Counted from the first letter of the stretch, positions 10,768 to 21,539 are shown. The stretch is 64,000 bases of DNA from Nematopogon swammerdamellus (GCA_946902875.1 OX336338.1:9167971-9231970); one strand, 5' to 3'. Numbers and translations: made by a program. Notes: generated by a model from the sequence alone, not told the origin.

Positions 10768-11590
10768 CAACGTGTCCCAAAACTCAACGTCAAGCGGGAA
10801 CCAGGGAGTAGGCCAGTTTATGACTACCCAGGGAAAAATAAGAAAAAAAATCGGAGTCATTTGTTTTTTATGATATGAGCATTTTTTGAAAAACGTTGAA
10901 AATTGACATCTCGTACAACATTTTTAGGTACTACGACTAAAAATATGCCAATATAATTGTTAATTTTTTTTTATTGGTAGCCGAAATAACTCTTCTTTTC
11001 CTTTGAAAATTGCGGAATGGCATCACTATCTGTTCCTATCTATCTAAATTCTAACATGCATCATGTCTCATAGGCACTGAAGGCAATTTTCAGTGAGTAA
11101 GGTATTATTTTATGTTGGCAAGTACCAAGTCTTTTTTAAAGCATGATGTGGGAGGTATTATATCATTTTGAAATCTTGATTAGTCGCGCCAACTTTTGTG
11201 AAAACTTTCCATAGTAGTGTACGTAAATTTTTTTTATACTATGAAGTGGCAAAGTAAACTAAAAATAATAATCTTTGAAAATTTGAAGAAAAAAGTTTTA
11301 CTTAATATTTTTTTGTGATAAAACTATGGGCATTTTGGTTTTATTTGGGATACGGATCAATAGCAGAGTTATTTCGGCTACCAATAAAAAAAAATAACAA
11401 TTATATTGGCATATTTTTAGTCGTAGTACCTAAAAATGTTGTACGAGATGTAAATTTTCAACGTTTTTCAAAAAATGCTCATATCATAAAAAACAAATGA
11501 CTACGATTTTTTTTTCTTATTTTTCCCTGGGTAGTCCTAAACTGGCCTACTCCTTGGTTCCCGCTTGACGTTGAGTTTTGGGACACGTTG
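10768..11590. mobile_element. MITE with about 220 bp terminal inverted repeats
   Basis: The left end CAACGTGTCCCAAAACTCAA is mirrored at the right (TTGAGTTTTGGGACACGTTG), flanked by TA on both sides. The arms remain highly similar for about 220 bp, to a TTATTGGTAGCCGAAATAAC segment. The 375 bp core has no transposase. Non-autonomous DNA element. Confidence 0.85.
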
Positions 11591-12300
11591 TATATTGTAT
11601 TGTCACCAGCACCAAACGTGTGTGCATAATTTCAGCTCGATTGGTTACGGAACAGGTTTAAAATTCAATTGCGATATTTGAACACAAAAGCACTAAAAGC
11701 TTCTAATAAGATTAAAAAAATAAAACAACGAAACACTAATAATTCGAACCAATAATTTTTCCTTTGCAGATGTAATGTGAGTAGGCTCTTGAGACACCTG
11801 CGACTTGCGAGATGCTGACAGATGTGGCAAATGCTAGGTATACCAGTTTACGAGGATAATGTTGAACGGCAAATTCTTCGACTTCATAGCAGGTTAATAA
11901 ATTCGCCGATCGGTTCTAATTGGCATGTTTGAGAGGTCTCGAGCACGCGTGCGCAATGTCTTGTTTGCCAGTAAGATAGGAATGTTGGTTGCAACATCTT
12001 ACACCTTCTTCGATTTCTAAGCGATCAATAATTTATTGCCTGCAAACTCACAAAATCCCCCGCACTGGTTGATAAGTGATATATTAGCAGGTTCTGTGCC
12101 ATGTTTGGTTTGTGGAGCCATCCATCATGCAGATATTCTCTGAACAATAAGTTCTTATCTTGCAACTGTCACTGTTATATTCATTGTTCCAAGCTCCGTA
12201 ATTATTATGGTTACGTTGTTGACTCCACAGTCCACAATGTTCTGCAGACTTACTTTAAAATTAATGAAAATAATTACTACTCACCTCCACTTCTTATCCT
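11591..12300. other. No gene recognised
   Basis: Unique-looking sequence; the short plus-strand ORF at 12,101-12,364 runs into a repeat. No motif seen. Confidence 0.35.
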
Positions 12301-12306
12301 TGTATT

Positions 12307-12359
12307 TTTAACCGACTTCCAAAAAAGGAGGAGGTTCTCAATTCGTCTGTATGTTTTTT

Positions 12360-12391
<32 letters not shown>

Positions 12392-12830
12392 GTATGTTTG
12401 TTACGCGATTTCTCCGTCAATTGAGGGCCGATTTAGAAAATTCTTTTTTCGTTAGCTAGGTCATACTTCCGAGGTGGTCCCATTTCAATTTTATCGAAAT
12501 TGGTTCAGTGGTTTTCGAAAAATCAGCATAATACTATGGTGTGTGGTTACCTTCAGCAAAACTTGTGATGTGGTCGTTTTCGGCAATTTTCAGTTTGATA
12601 AATTAGTATGGTGTGTGGTTACCTTCAGCAAAACTTTTGTGATGTGGACTTATTCAGCAATTTGCAGTCTGACACATATGGCGAATAATTCTGTACCACT
12701 TCAATCGATTTCGATTATTCGATTTCGATTATTCTTTTTTATGTAATATTACTAATAATATTACTAAAAAGAATGAAATAAAAACTGTTTTAAAAAATAT
12801 TAAACCGATTTCCAAAAAAAAAAAAAAAAA
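12307..12830 (+). mobile_element. Non-autonomous element with ACCGACTTCC ends
   Basis: Begins AACCGACTTCCAAAAAAGG, continues GGTTCTCAATTCG and GTTACGCGATTTCTCCGTCA, and closes near 12,805 with AAACCGATTTCC then A-rich sequence. A partial copy of the left part recurs at 13,129-13,220. No coding sequence. Confidence 0.5.
12535..12676 (+). repeat. 72 bp tandem duplication
   Basis: Two adjacent units, each starting TATGGTGTGTGGTTACCTTC, then AGCAAAACTT and a TGTGATGTGG segment. Confidence 0.75.
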
Positions 12831-13254
12831 AGAACTAAAAAGTATTAAATACCTAATATTTTGAAATTTTCTCTGTCCTGTTGAAATACATGAATCGATA
12901 TACTAGTGATACATATTCGGACCCTTGTTTCATGAATATTCTAAATTTGAAATTTTTTATCTTTTCCGACCGGCCAGGTGCGCTTAATTTATTATGGTAC
13001 GAGTACCATCGAGCTGGTCTGATGATGGAGACAGAAGGTGGCCATAGGAACTCCTAAACTACACATGATAAACCCATCGTGTTTGGGCTCGTTGCATTTG
13101 TCTTCACGAGCAATTTACTTTAGACCTAATAGATTCTCAATTCGACGGTATGTTTTCTTTTTTTGGATGTTTGTTACGCGATTACTCCGTCAATTGTGGG
13201 CCGATTTTGAAAATTCTTTTTTTTTTTTATTTGAAAGGGGATAACCCTGAGGTT

Positions 13255-13427
13255 GTTGAAGTGAAAACTTCTTTAGCGGCGCTTGGCACTTTTTTAGGTG
13301 GGTAAAAAATGTATAATTCGCGACATCGCGTCAGCGTCATTTTTAAAATGAAACCTTAAGTCATTGCATTAAGGGTTAAGTTAGAGTGGCACGGGATCTG
13401 CCGGCACTCCCGGAGTGCAACTGTTAA
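13255..13427. repeat. Repeat related to 38,560-39,030
   Basis: Shares, in opposite orientation, GAAGTGAAAACTTC, GTGCCAAGC(G/A)CC-type sequence, TCATTGCATTAAGGGTTAAG and CTCCGGGAGTGC with the repeat at 38,560-39,030, which carries extra tRNA-like sequence in the middle. Confidence 0.5.
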
Positions 13428-13650
13428 GTAGGGTTCGGTAACACGTTTATGTCTGTCCATTCTACTAAGTTTTGTAATTCTACTAAGCCCTCCGACGGTT
13501 ATTTATAATAAAAGTAGGGTTCCGTAACAAATGTATGTCTGTCCGTTCTACTAAATTTCACAATTTTCAACCAAGGTCCTCCGACGGTTATTTTATAATA
13601 AAAGTAGGATTCCGTAACACGTTTATGTCTGTCCATTCTACTAAGTTCTG
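13428..13650 (+). repeat. About 88 bp tandem repeat, 2.5 units
   Basis: Units begin GTAGGGTTC(G/C)GTAAC, contain TATGTCTGTCC and TTCTACTAA, and end CTCCGACGGTTATTT. The third unit is cut at the start of the long inverted repeat. Confidence 0.75.
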
Positions 13651-13990
13651 CAACATCACCTACAACGTCCGTGATGTCAGCCCATAACACCGGGTAAACT
13701 AAGTGCCATGTCAGTGCTTCCCCCTTTGATCGTGCTGACTACACTGAACTGGTCGGAAAACACAAACTATTTACATAGCCGTTTCGACCGACGTTTAATT
13801 CAGTGCGGTGGTACCAACCCGGGCAGGTTAAACCCTACCACCAAGTAAGATTAGGAGGGAAGGGACTTACAGTTTTACGAGGAATCCGAACCTCGGTCAG
13901 CCTCCAACGGTCAGCGGTCACCCATCCAAGTACTGACCGCACCCAGCGTTGCTTAACATTCAATAGCGACAGTTGACAGTCTGCACCACT
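13651..13990 (-). repeat. 5S-rRNA-headed SINE, minus copy
   Basis: Body at 13,651-13,865 and head at 13,868-13,970. On the minus strand 13,958-13,916 reads AAGCAACGCTGGGTGCGG, then CAGTACTTGGATGGGTGACC: the internal control region of 5S rRNA (box A, intermediate element, box C). A GGTTCGGATTCC box B-like stretch follows. Confidence 0.75.
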
Positions 13991-14209
13991 GAGCTATCGA
14001 AGCTGACGTGGTCCTATTTTAATTGGGTCAAGATCGGATTGGAAAGCGAGGCGGAATCGCGAGGCCGAAGGCCGAGCGATTCCGCCGAGTACATTAATAG
14101 CAAAAAATTACTAAAAAAAACTGTGAAATAAAAAAAATGTTTTAAAAAACATAAAACCGACTTCCTAAAAAAAGTAAAACTAAAAAACTATTTGAAATAA
14201 AAATATAAA

Positions 14210-14420
14210 AACCGCCTTCAAAAATATATGAAATAAAAACCTAAAAAAAAACGAACCCTAGAGTTGAAGGCGGTGCTAAAGCAAGCAAAAATGATGCATG
14301 AAAGAAAACATGAGTGGATGATAATATCCTTTGTGATTTGTGTAGCCTTTTTAGCACCGCCTTCAACTCTAGGGTTCGTTTTTTTTTAGGTTTTTATTTC
14401 ATATATTTTTGAAGGCGGTT
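14210..14420. repeat. Hairpin element inside left arm
   Basis: Arms of about 72 bp beginning AACCGCCTTCAAAAATATAT and ending GAAGGCGGTGCTAAA, loop of about 65 bp. The same hairpin sits in the right arm. Confidence 0.8.
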
Positions 14421-14438
14421 TTTATATTTTTATTTCTA

Positions 14439-14633
14439 TCAACTCGCCTTTTTGTTCTCAAAGTCGGCAAACATCACTAGATCATTAGTTAAATGATCAC
14501 GTATTTCGTCCACTGCCAAGTATCTATCAATGGCAGTTAGGCTCTTAGATGAACCTCTAAATCCTCTCATACGAGTGGTCGGAGATCCGTAACCAATTAG
14601 TATGCGCCAATGAGTTCCAATGAAAGAAGATGA
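14439..14633 (-). CDS. Candidate terminal exon, unidentified protein, in inverted-repeat spacer
   Basis: On the minus strand TTTTAATTAG acts as a splice acceptor, followed by 64 open codons and a stop at 14,441-14,439. The peptide is mixed-composition and protein-like, with FIGTHWRILIGYG, RMRGFRGSSK and IDRYLAVDEIRDHL, unlike the low-complexity shadows nearby. The stop falls five bases from the end of the left arm. I do not recognise the protein. It may be an exon captured by the element, a relic of its own gene, or a host last exon flanked by insertions. No upstream exon was found. Confidence 0.35.
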   Translation of the reverse strand, partial: SSSFIGTHWRILIGYGSPTTRMRGFRGSSKSLTAIDRYLAVDEIRDHLTNDLVMFADFENKKAS

Positions 14634-15250
14634 CTAATTAAAATACAATTGCAATATATTCTGTCTGCCTTGCAGTCTGTCTGCTTTTATCGGAGGACGC
14701 TGTGCGACCGATTGACCTACAGCTGTTAGCGTGACCTGCCCAACTGTTACCTATGCATGTGCAGTGCAATGAGCATGCATGCGCCTCTTGTCTCTCGGCG
14801 TTTGCTTCGCGATCGTGCGTATATGCATGCATTCCTCACTCAATGTGACTTCGCCGAGGGAGCGCATGGCCGGAATCTGCAATTTCGTAACGTGCTCCAC
14901 ACTTGCTCTACACTTCTGCTGGTGTTCCGTACTTTAAGTTAAGGCCCTGTCAACCCATATTCACCCGTACTCCTCTTTCAAGGCGCCGCTTTCGCTGGTT
15001 GGAGTAGGATGCAACACAATCAATCAATAAAAAATGTGGTTTTTATTTTTTTTATTCCAAAACTACGGATCGAAACAAAAAAAGTAAAAAGCTACGGATT
15101 TAGATATATATTCAACAATTAAAATATATTTTTTCCAAAGCGTTGATTTGGTCACGTTGCCCTATATACGTTTTTATAACTAAATTCAGAGGTATGTTCA
15201 TGATTTTTTTCTATCGAGCGAAGTTAATCAAATCGTGGTGTCAAAAAAAA

Positions 15251-15600
15251 GTTTTAAAAAACATAAAACCGACTTCCTAAAAAAAGTAGAACTAACAAAC
15301 TATTCAAAATAAAAATATAAAAACCGCCTTCAAAAATATATGAAATAAAAACCTAAAAAAAAACGAACCCTAGAGTTGAAGGCGGTGCTAAAAAGGCTAC
15401 ACAAATCACAAAGGATATCATCCACTCATGTTTTCTTTCATGCATCAATTTTGCTTGCTTTAGCACCGCCTTCAACTCTAGGGTTCGTTTTTTTTTAGGT
15501 TTTTATTTCATATATTTTTGAAGGCGGTTTTCATATTTTTATTTTAAATAGTTTGTTAGTTCTACTTTTTTTAGGAAGTCGGTTTTATGTTTTTTAAAAC
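15251..15600. repeat. 350 bp hairpin element, complete copy
   Basis: Near-perfect palindrome: outer ends GTTTTAAAAAACATAAAACC then GACTTCC, inner arms with AACCGCCTTC and GAAGGCGGTGC. Longer than the left-arm version, which lacks one outer flank. Confidence 0.8.
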
Positions 15601-15734
15601 TTTTTTTTTATTTCACAGTTTTTTTTAGTAATTTTTTGCTATTAATGTACTCGGCGGAATCGCTCGGCCTTCGGCCTCGCGATTCCGCCTCGCTTTCCAA
15701 TCCGATCTTGACCCAATTAAAATAGGACCACGTC

Positions 15735-16086
15735 AGCTTCGATAGCTCAGTGGTGCAGACAGTCAACTGTCGCTATTGAATGTAAAGCAACGCTGGGTGC
15801 GGTCAGTACTTGGATGGGTGACCGCTGACCGTTGAAGGCTGACCGAGGTTCGGATTCCTCGTAAAACTGTAGGTCCCTTCCCTCCTAATCTTACTTGGTG
15901 GTAGGGTTTAACCCGCCCGGGTTGGTACCACCGCACTGAATGAAACGTCGGTCGAAACGGCTATGTAAATAGTTTGTGTTTTCCGACCAGTTCAGCGTAG
16001 TCAGCACGATCAAAGGGGGAAACACTGACATGGCACTTAGTTCGCCCTGTGTTATGGGCTGACATCACGGACGTTGTAGGTGATGT
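15735..16086 (+). repeat. 5S-rRNA-headed SINE with tRNA-like leader
   Basis: A tRNA box A-like TAGCTCAGTGGTGCAG at 15,743-15,758 precedes the 5S-like region (15,782-15,825) and a box B-like GGTTCGGATTCC, then the shared SINE body. There is no poly(A); after GATGTAGCCAACCGTG it runs into a reversed head-A fragment (16,118-16,190). Confidence 0.7.
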
Positions 16087-16117
16087 AGCCAACCGTGCGA
16101 CCAACCGTGTCGTAGCA

Positions 16118-16190
16118 ATACGACATGCACGGGGCGAGATGCAGTGGGGCTATTCTTTTTAAGTACCGGCCTCACACGGTATTTTTAAAC
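16118..16190 (-). repeat. SINE head A fragment
   Basis: Contains ACGACATGCACGGGGCGAG, ATGCAGTGGGGCTATTC and CCGGCCTCACACGGTA, in the orientation opposite to the adjoining SINE. Confidence 0.6.
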
Positions 16191-16660
16191 GGTTTACCAG
16201 CTGCACAAGTCTTCCGCGCTAACTCCCACCTACTAATGAAAAATTTAAATAAAGTAGAAAAAAAAACTCTCGAACGCAAGAAGACGCATCAGAGCCGATT
16301 GCGTTGAGCTTCTTCAGGCTTCTGTGTGCTCAGGTGTGAGCTTTGTGCTTCCGTTACATATGTAACTGGAGTAGGTGAGCAAGTTAACGAAAAAAAGTGA
16401 AAGTACAAATTACGGCGACTCTCTTGGCGCATGCGTCGGCCGGTTCTCATCTCACTCGCAGTAAATTGTAATTGGCGTAATTTCGAAGGAGGGGTCACTT
16501 ACGCCAAACTAAGAGCGCCGCGCCGCCGCGAGCAGTCGGCCCGAGAAGCAATATTCCTGTAGGCCAGCGAGACGAGCCCGCCTACGCAAATGTGACATGA
16601 ATGAAGTAATAATATTATTTAGGATTAATGTTCTCTATATATACTGAACGTGTCATTTTT
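16191..16660. other. No gene recognised
   Basis: Contains a GC-rich patch at 16,510-16,580. Overlapping short ORFs on both strands lack motifs. Confidence 0.35.
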
Positions 16661-16664
16661 TAAA

Positions 16665-16800
16665 CGCTTCACGCACGTCAGTTAGCGTGTATACGTCCAC
16701 TGCTGGACATATGCCTCTCCAATTTTTCTCCAAGTACTCCCGGCGTTCAGCAGAACGGACCATTGCATTCCGGCGACGCGACGTACTTGTTAAAAATAGC
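16665..16800 (-). pseudogene. LINE 3' end remnant (RTE-like)
   Basis: The minus strand reads ...YLEKNWRGIC... followed by CATATGTCCAGCAGTGGACG, the typical end of a widespread RTE-like LINE ORF in moths. Related tails lie at 44,500, 49,720 and 52,938. Confidence 0.55.
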
Positions 16801-17880
16801 ATCGAAAATACACAATGCATATTGGCATACATAATGAAATGAATAATGATTTTTATTTCACTTGACACAAATACAACAATTTTCAGGGTTCATAAAAAAA
16901 AATTCTGTATGCAGAATTAACCCCTGCTTTTTCAGGGAATGAAATAATCTCTTTCCAAAAATGTGTACCAAATTATGTATATCTATAGATAATGTTTTAT
17001 GCCGTAAGCATTAAATATATATATTTGTTATTTATTCAAATTGTTTTTTGACGTGAATTTGATGAAACGTCTTTGGGCTCAGGTAAGGGGGTGGGACTAA
17101 AAAAAAATTAAGACTTTTTTGTACTTTGCGACGCTTAGTACTCAGCAACCAGACTACGTAAAACAATTCTAAATATGTGGGATGAAAGATCCATCTAACG
17201 ACTTCAAATATGTGATATGTTTTTATTTTGTCATTCCATCCTTTCTGACTCAAATCAGCCCTTCAAGTTGGCATGTTTTAAAAAATGCGAAAACACGCAA
17301 ACTTCAAACACCTCTCGCGCTTTAGTCGTTAACGCTGCATAATCGAGACAAACTCTAACGAACAGACAAAGGTTTTAACTTTATTCGACACTTCAAACAA
17401 AACCTTGTAAGAAGCCTAGGTGGGGCAATATGGGCTACCAAAGTTGATATTTTTCTTACGAAATTTTTTTTTCATACTGCGCAAACATCAAATTCAAGAA
17501 CTAAGTTTGACGGCTGCATGTGTACATGCAGACTCCCTCGATTTTTTTTTTGGAATTATCTCCTCGGACGGAGCAAATTTGTTATATTTCAACCTAAAAC
17601 TTTTTATACAATAGACTTTTTTTTTAATATTATTAATCTATCCCACAGCCACAGCATATACTGCCCTCGATAATAGACACATGCTTTATTTGCCTACCAT
17701 GAAAACAATTCCTATTTAATACCTTTTCAGACGTATACAACTCGACTCGAAAGAAGATAGGTAGAAACGGTTATGACAATAGTTCTTGTTTTCTAAACCG
17801 AAGCGAAAAAAAAATGGAACCAAGGATTGTCCTAAACAAATCAAATCAAATCAAAAATTGGTGTAGGCAACCATGCAAGA
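16801..17880. other. No gene recognised
   Basis: AT-rich. At 17,041-17,075 the GACGTGAATTTGATGAAACG segment recurs inverted at about 32,105, so part of this is repeat. No gene supported. Confidence 0.35.
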
Positions 17881-17884
17881 ATTA

Positions 17885-18134
17885 TTATTATTATTTTTTT
17901 TTTATACTAAGCGCGACATGTGGCGCCGAGTCACCCATAAGGTGTCTAGCGACGCCCATGGACATTCGGACGCAGGCGGGGGCTGCGAATGCCATGCCGG
18001 CCTGACAGGTGCCCATTCACGCCTCTCTTGAAGGACCCGAGACTATACTTGGGGGGAAATATGTGGGCAGGTAGAGCGTTCCAGAGTTTGCCGGTTCTGT
18101 GGAGAAAGGATCTGCAGAACCGATTTGTACGCAT
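17885..18134 (-). pseudogene. LINE RT C-terminal fragment with poly(A)
   Basis: On the minus strand the frame reads RFCRSFLHRTGKLWNALPA, then FPPKYSLGSFKRGVNGHLSG, the classic C-terminal tail of jockey/CR1-like reverse transcriptases. It runs to a T-rich stretch at 17,887-17,903, the poly(A) end. 5'-truncated copy. Confidence 0.75.
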
Positions 18135-18436
18135 CCGCGGTAATCTATAAATAAATCAGCTAGTGCCACACATCAGCTCACGACCGCACGACCCGCACAA
18201 AAGGGCATGCATGAGGTAGCGTAGCGAGCAAGGAAGCCGCGCGTCTCACCAACAATACTTAACCGATTACAAACAGACGAAAGCGGCCTTCTGCTTCCGA
18301 CACATTTTACATTTTAAACAGCTCGTGTAAATACTCAGTTGCATTGAAACCATTAACACATGCCGGTATACCGCGGTAGCATTTTCAAATGTTAACTAAA
18401 CTCTCTTCAAGTATATATAAGTATCTATCTATACAA

Positions 18437-18605
18437 ATAAAAAAATGCCAAGTGCGAGTCGGACTCGCGCACCGATGGTGCAACAACATATTTGTGTTAG
18501 GTAAGTATTTACAAAAAAAAAAGTGTTATCTTACATTCAGTTCGGGATCCTTACCGCGACAACTCACATTTGGCCAGTTTTTGTTATTAGGGTTCCGTAA
18601 GCATC
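18437..18605 (+). mobile_element. Dispersed repeat (CAAGTGCGAGTCGG family), short
   Basis: Begins ATGCCAAGTGCGAGTCGGAC, then TCGCGCACCGATGG, and closes near TTAGGGTTCCGTAAG. Confidence 0.55.
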
Positions 18606-18984
18606 CTATTAGGTACTAAGCGTATAATTGAAAGACACTCAAACATCAAATCCATCCAGCCGTTTATGCTCTAGGGGAGAAACAAACATAGAAACATAGA
18701 AACAAAAGTAAGTGTGAAAAACGTAATCCTCCTTTCTTCTCAACCAAGGACGGAAAGGAGGGCCATTTTAGGTCGGGAGTTAAAAAATATTGTCAATAAG
18801 TAAATCAAATTAACTTAATAATAAAATTATTCCTACAAAGACATACGCACGATCTTTTGTATTATTATTATATCATACATTTATTTACACATTTTTTAAA
18901 ACTTATTTTGTATACATTAGAATATAAAATATAAAAACATATGCACGGACACGCTCGCTGCCAGCTGTGTCGGGGGCCTCGGGG

Positions 18985-19260
18985 GGTCTTCACGCATTGC
19001 GGGCTTCGCTGCGGCAAAGGCTGAGGCCCACAAACATTCCGTATATAGCGGTTTTGATTTGAGTTCCTCGCCTTTGCCGTGGAGACGCTTGGCCCATGGA
19101 GCGATGACGCGTGTAAGTTCGCCCGCAAAATTGGCAAACAGTTAATAGAATGTTCAGGTGACCGGCGAGTTGCAGCATTTTTCCGTCAGCGTGTTTCTAT
19201 CGCCATTCAGAGGGGGAATGCTGCATCCGTCCTTGGGACAATGTGCTTGGCCCCTAATAG
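18985..19260 (+). pseudogene. LINE C-terminal fragment (VETLGPWS motif)
   Basis: A frame with VETLGPWSDDACKFARKIG, then QRVSIAIQRGNAASVLGTM, preceded in another frame by an Ala/Lys-rich stretch, so at least one frameshift. It matches a conserved tail found after the endonuclease region in a broad LINE group. The same tail occurs inside both large Helitrons. Confidence 0.7.
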
Positions 19261-19440
19261 AGAAATGTTTTATTTATAAGTTGTCTTTGAATACATTATA
19301 CTTTTAATTGTTTTGAAGTTCTAAGCTGATATACTTTAAGATAACTTCTAGACTTCCATAAGAGCGATTATTCCTTATATTCTCCTATAGACAATTAACG
19401 GTACAAATTGTTCAACACATATGCTAATTAAATATAAAGT

Positions 19441-19895
19441 CGGGTCCCAAAGAGAGAAATCTCCGGACTATACCTTGACCCAACCACTCAGCGAGAGCCT
19501 CAGCCCATACGCTGATACGACTATGGGCACAACGATCGTCGAGTCGATAGGCCACATTTTGGTAACCTCGTGCTGCAAATCCAGATACTTTAACATCTTC
19601 TCTGCTTCCTTACTGACGAGGTTACCATCATGCGGCACGGCGATATCGACGAGCGTTGTGCGCCTTGCCTCCCGGTCCACTAACACAATATCAGGTCTGT
19701 TCGCGAGAATAGTCCTGTCTGTGTCCCAGAAGATGTTAAAGTATCTGGATCTACAGCACGAGGTTACCTAAATGTGGCCCGTCGACTCGACGATCTTTGT
19801 GCCCATAGTCGTACGTATCAGCGCATGGGCTGAGGCTCTCGCTGAGTGGTTGGGTCAAGGTATAGTCCGGAGGTTTCTCTCTTTGGGACCTGACC
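19441..19895. pseudogene. Inverted duplicate of LINE endonuclease-tail fragment
   Basis: 19,705-19,455 on the minus strand encodes RPDIVLVDREARRTTLVD, then IAVPHDGNLVSKEAEK: an RPD-X14-D...K arrangement as in restriction-like endonuclease LINE tails. About 19,730-19,895 repeats part of this region in the opposite orientation, so the block is a palindrome bounded by (A/G)GGTCCCAAAGAGAG-type ends. Confidence 0.65.
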
Positions 19896-19949
19896 ATCGG
19901 TAGTCTGGGCTCCCCCCTCCGCACCGCCGCCGCCGGTGGTGGAAAATCC

Positions 19950-20265
19950 ATTTAGTTTGATATTTAATATATGTTTAAAACACCTAAAACTGTATTACCT
20001 CCGCCAATGTGAAGTAAAAACCTAAAAAACAAAAAAACAACTTTTCTTTCATACTTACCTGGATGGACAAGTATATATGTATGTATATTTATTTGTATAT
20101 AATATTCTATATATTTATAAATTTATATGTATTAAACATGTATGGCTTATATTTTACTAGCATGTACTTATATGTATTGTTAATAAGTATTCTTAGTATT
20201 ATTTTATCTTCAATTGTCACGCTCAACTCTTTTGCTACTACCTACTTACATTCCACTATATTATA
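19950..20265. other. AT-rich, no gene recognised
   Basis: Tyr/Ile-rich ORF at 20,063-20,266 reflects TA-rich sequence only. Confidence 0.4.
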
Positions 20266-20269
20266 GAAT

Positions 20270-20411
20270 CTCAAACATCCAAAGGTTGACTGTAAGAAAT
20301 CTCTGTAAGGGATAAGTCCGCCTTTGCGCCTTATGTAAATTTTCCAATGTACTTTTACTGTTTAATGTTTACTGGAGCAATAAAGAATTTTCTATCTATC
20401 TATCTATCTAT
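20270..20411 (+). repeat. Retroposon 3' end with (CTAT)n tail
   Basis: GGAGCAATAAAGAATTTT is followed by CTATCTATCTATCTATCTA. A polyadenylation-like AATAAA just before a short tandem tail is the usual 3' end of CR1-like LINEs. Confidence 0.5.
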
Positions 20412-20874
20412 GTTTTTATATTATTATTATATTGTTCATGCCAAATTGTTTTGAGTGATTATGTTAGTACATTCCTATATTATGGCAGTGGGCTGTTTCG
20501 TCCGAGGAAGACTAGTTGTAGTAGAGCGGGTATGATTTAAATAGGTACCACCAACATATTAAGGGGTGATTCTGGAGCTCAAATAAACAACTCATACGCC
20601 AGTGTATACAATTTTGATGACATCATCCATGTTGATAAATGGTTTTGTATATAAAAATCAGTATGGCAGGCTGGACTTAGGGGAGGGATAAGGGTAGTGA
20701 GTTTCATCTTCCTACTCGAATCCACGCTAAGCGAGGCAGTTGCCATACCAGAAGATTTGCGGACTATTGTAGGGCCGATGATTGTGAAGGATGAATTATG
20801 TTTGTTTGATGAAATGTGAGACTGTGGGTAGCCTACAGTATTTTGAAGAATTTGTGTGGACACATCTATCATAC

Positions 20875-20950
20875 GTAGGTACCGTGAGGCGCCGGTACTT
20901 AAAAAGAATAGTCCCACTGCATCTCGACTGAGTGACGAAAAGGCGACTTA
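20875..20950 (-). repeat. SINE head A fragment
   Basis: Contains GCGCCGGTACTTAAAAAGAA, CCCACTGCATCTC and AAAAGGCGACTTAG. Confidence 0.5.
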
Positions 20951-20984
20951 GCGATACTCGTAAGGACAAGTTGCGTGCTAAAGG

Positions 20985-21031
20985 GCTACCCAGCTCTATA
21001 GCTGGCTAGCCAGCTCTAGCTGGCTAGCTAA
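20985..21031. repeat. Short palindromic GCTGGCTAGC cluster
   Basis: AGCTGGCTAGCCAGCT and overlapping variants in about 45 bp, at the tail end of a SINE. Confidence 0.7.
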
Positions 21032-21352
21032 AATTTTTTATGGAGACTGACTCGATTGGCTACATCACCTACAACATCTGTGATGTCAGCCCATGTGATG
21101 TTATGTCACACCGGTTGAACTAGGTGCCAGCCATGCCAGTGCTTCCCTCCATTTCACGTCGGCTGAAAACACGAACTATTTACATAGCCATTTCGACCGA
21201 CGAATTCTCGCTCAGTGCGGTGGTATCGACCCGGGCGGGATAATTCCTACTACCTAGTAAGGTAAAAAGGGAAAGGGATCTATAGTTTTACGTGGAATCC
21301 GAACCACGGTCAGCCTCCAACGGTCGAGCTGTCACCCATCCAAGTATTGACC
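21032..21352 (-). repeat. 5S-headed SINE, minus copy
   Basis: T-rich tail then body (ACATCACCTACAACATCTG, GTGCGGTGGTATCGACC). The head (about 21,270-21,352) ends with the box C part GTCACCCATCCAAGTATTG, so the 5S head is 5'-truncated. Confidence 0.65.
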
Positions 21353-21539
21353 AAGTACTGAAATGTAAAGAAAAGGGCGCCGGATGACCGTGTGTTGTTG
21401 TGACAATCGACGCAATGCTTGCGCGTTGTTTTGGCAGCAGTGACGGCGACTTGCGGCCCGCGACGCGGCGCCGGGCGGCGCGGCGCCGCGACGCACCGGT
21501 GTGGAGGCAGCGGCGGCGGCGCGCCTATAGTGGGGCGCG

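Larger units (their letters stand above)
13651..16086. repeat. Long inverted repeat, two arms of about 780 bp
   Basis: 13,651-14,434 is the near-identical reverse complement of about 15,310-16,086. From outside inward each arm holds a SINE body, a 5S-type head, a tRNA-like box A stretch, a short palindrome (CGGCCTTCGGCCTCG) and a hairpin element. The spacer of about 875 bp is unique and contains an exon-like frame. Confidence 0.85.
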
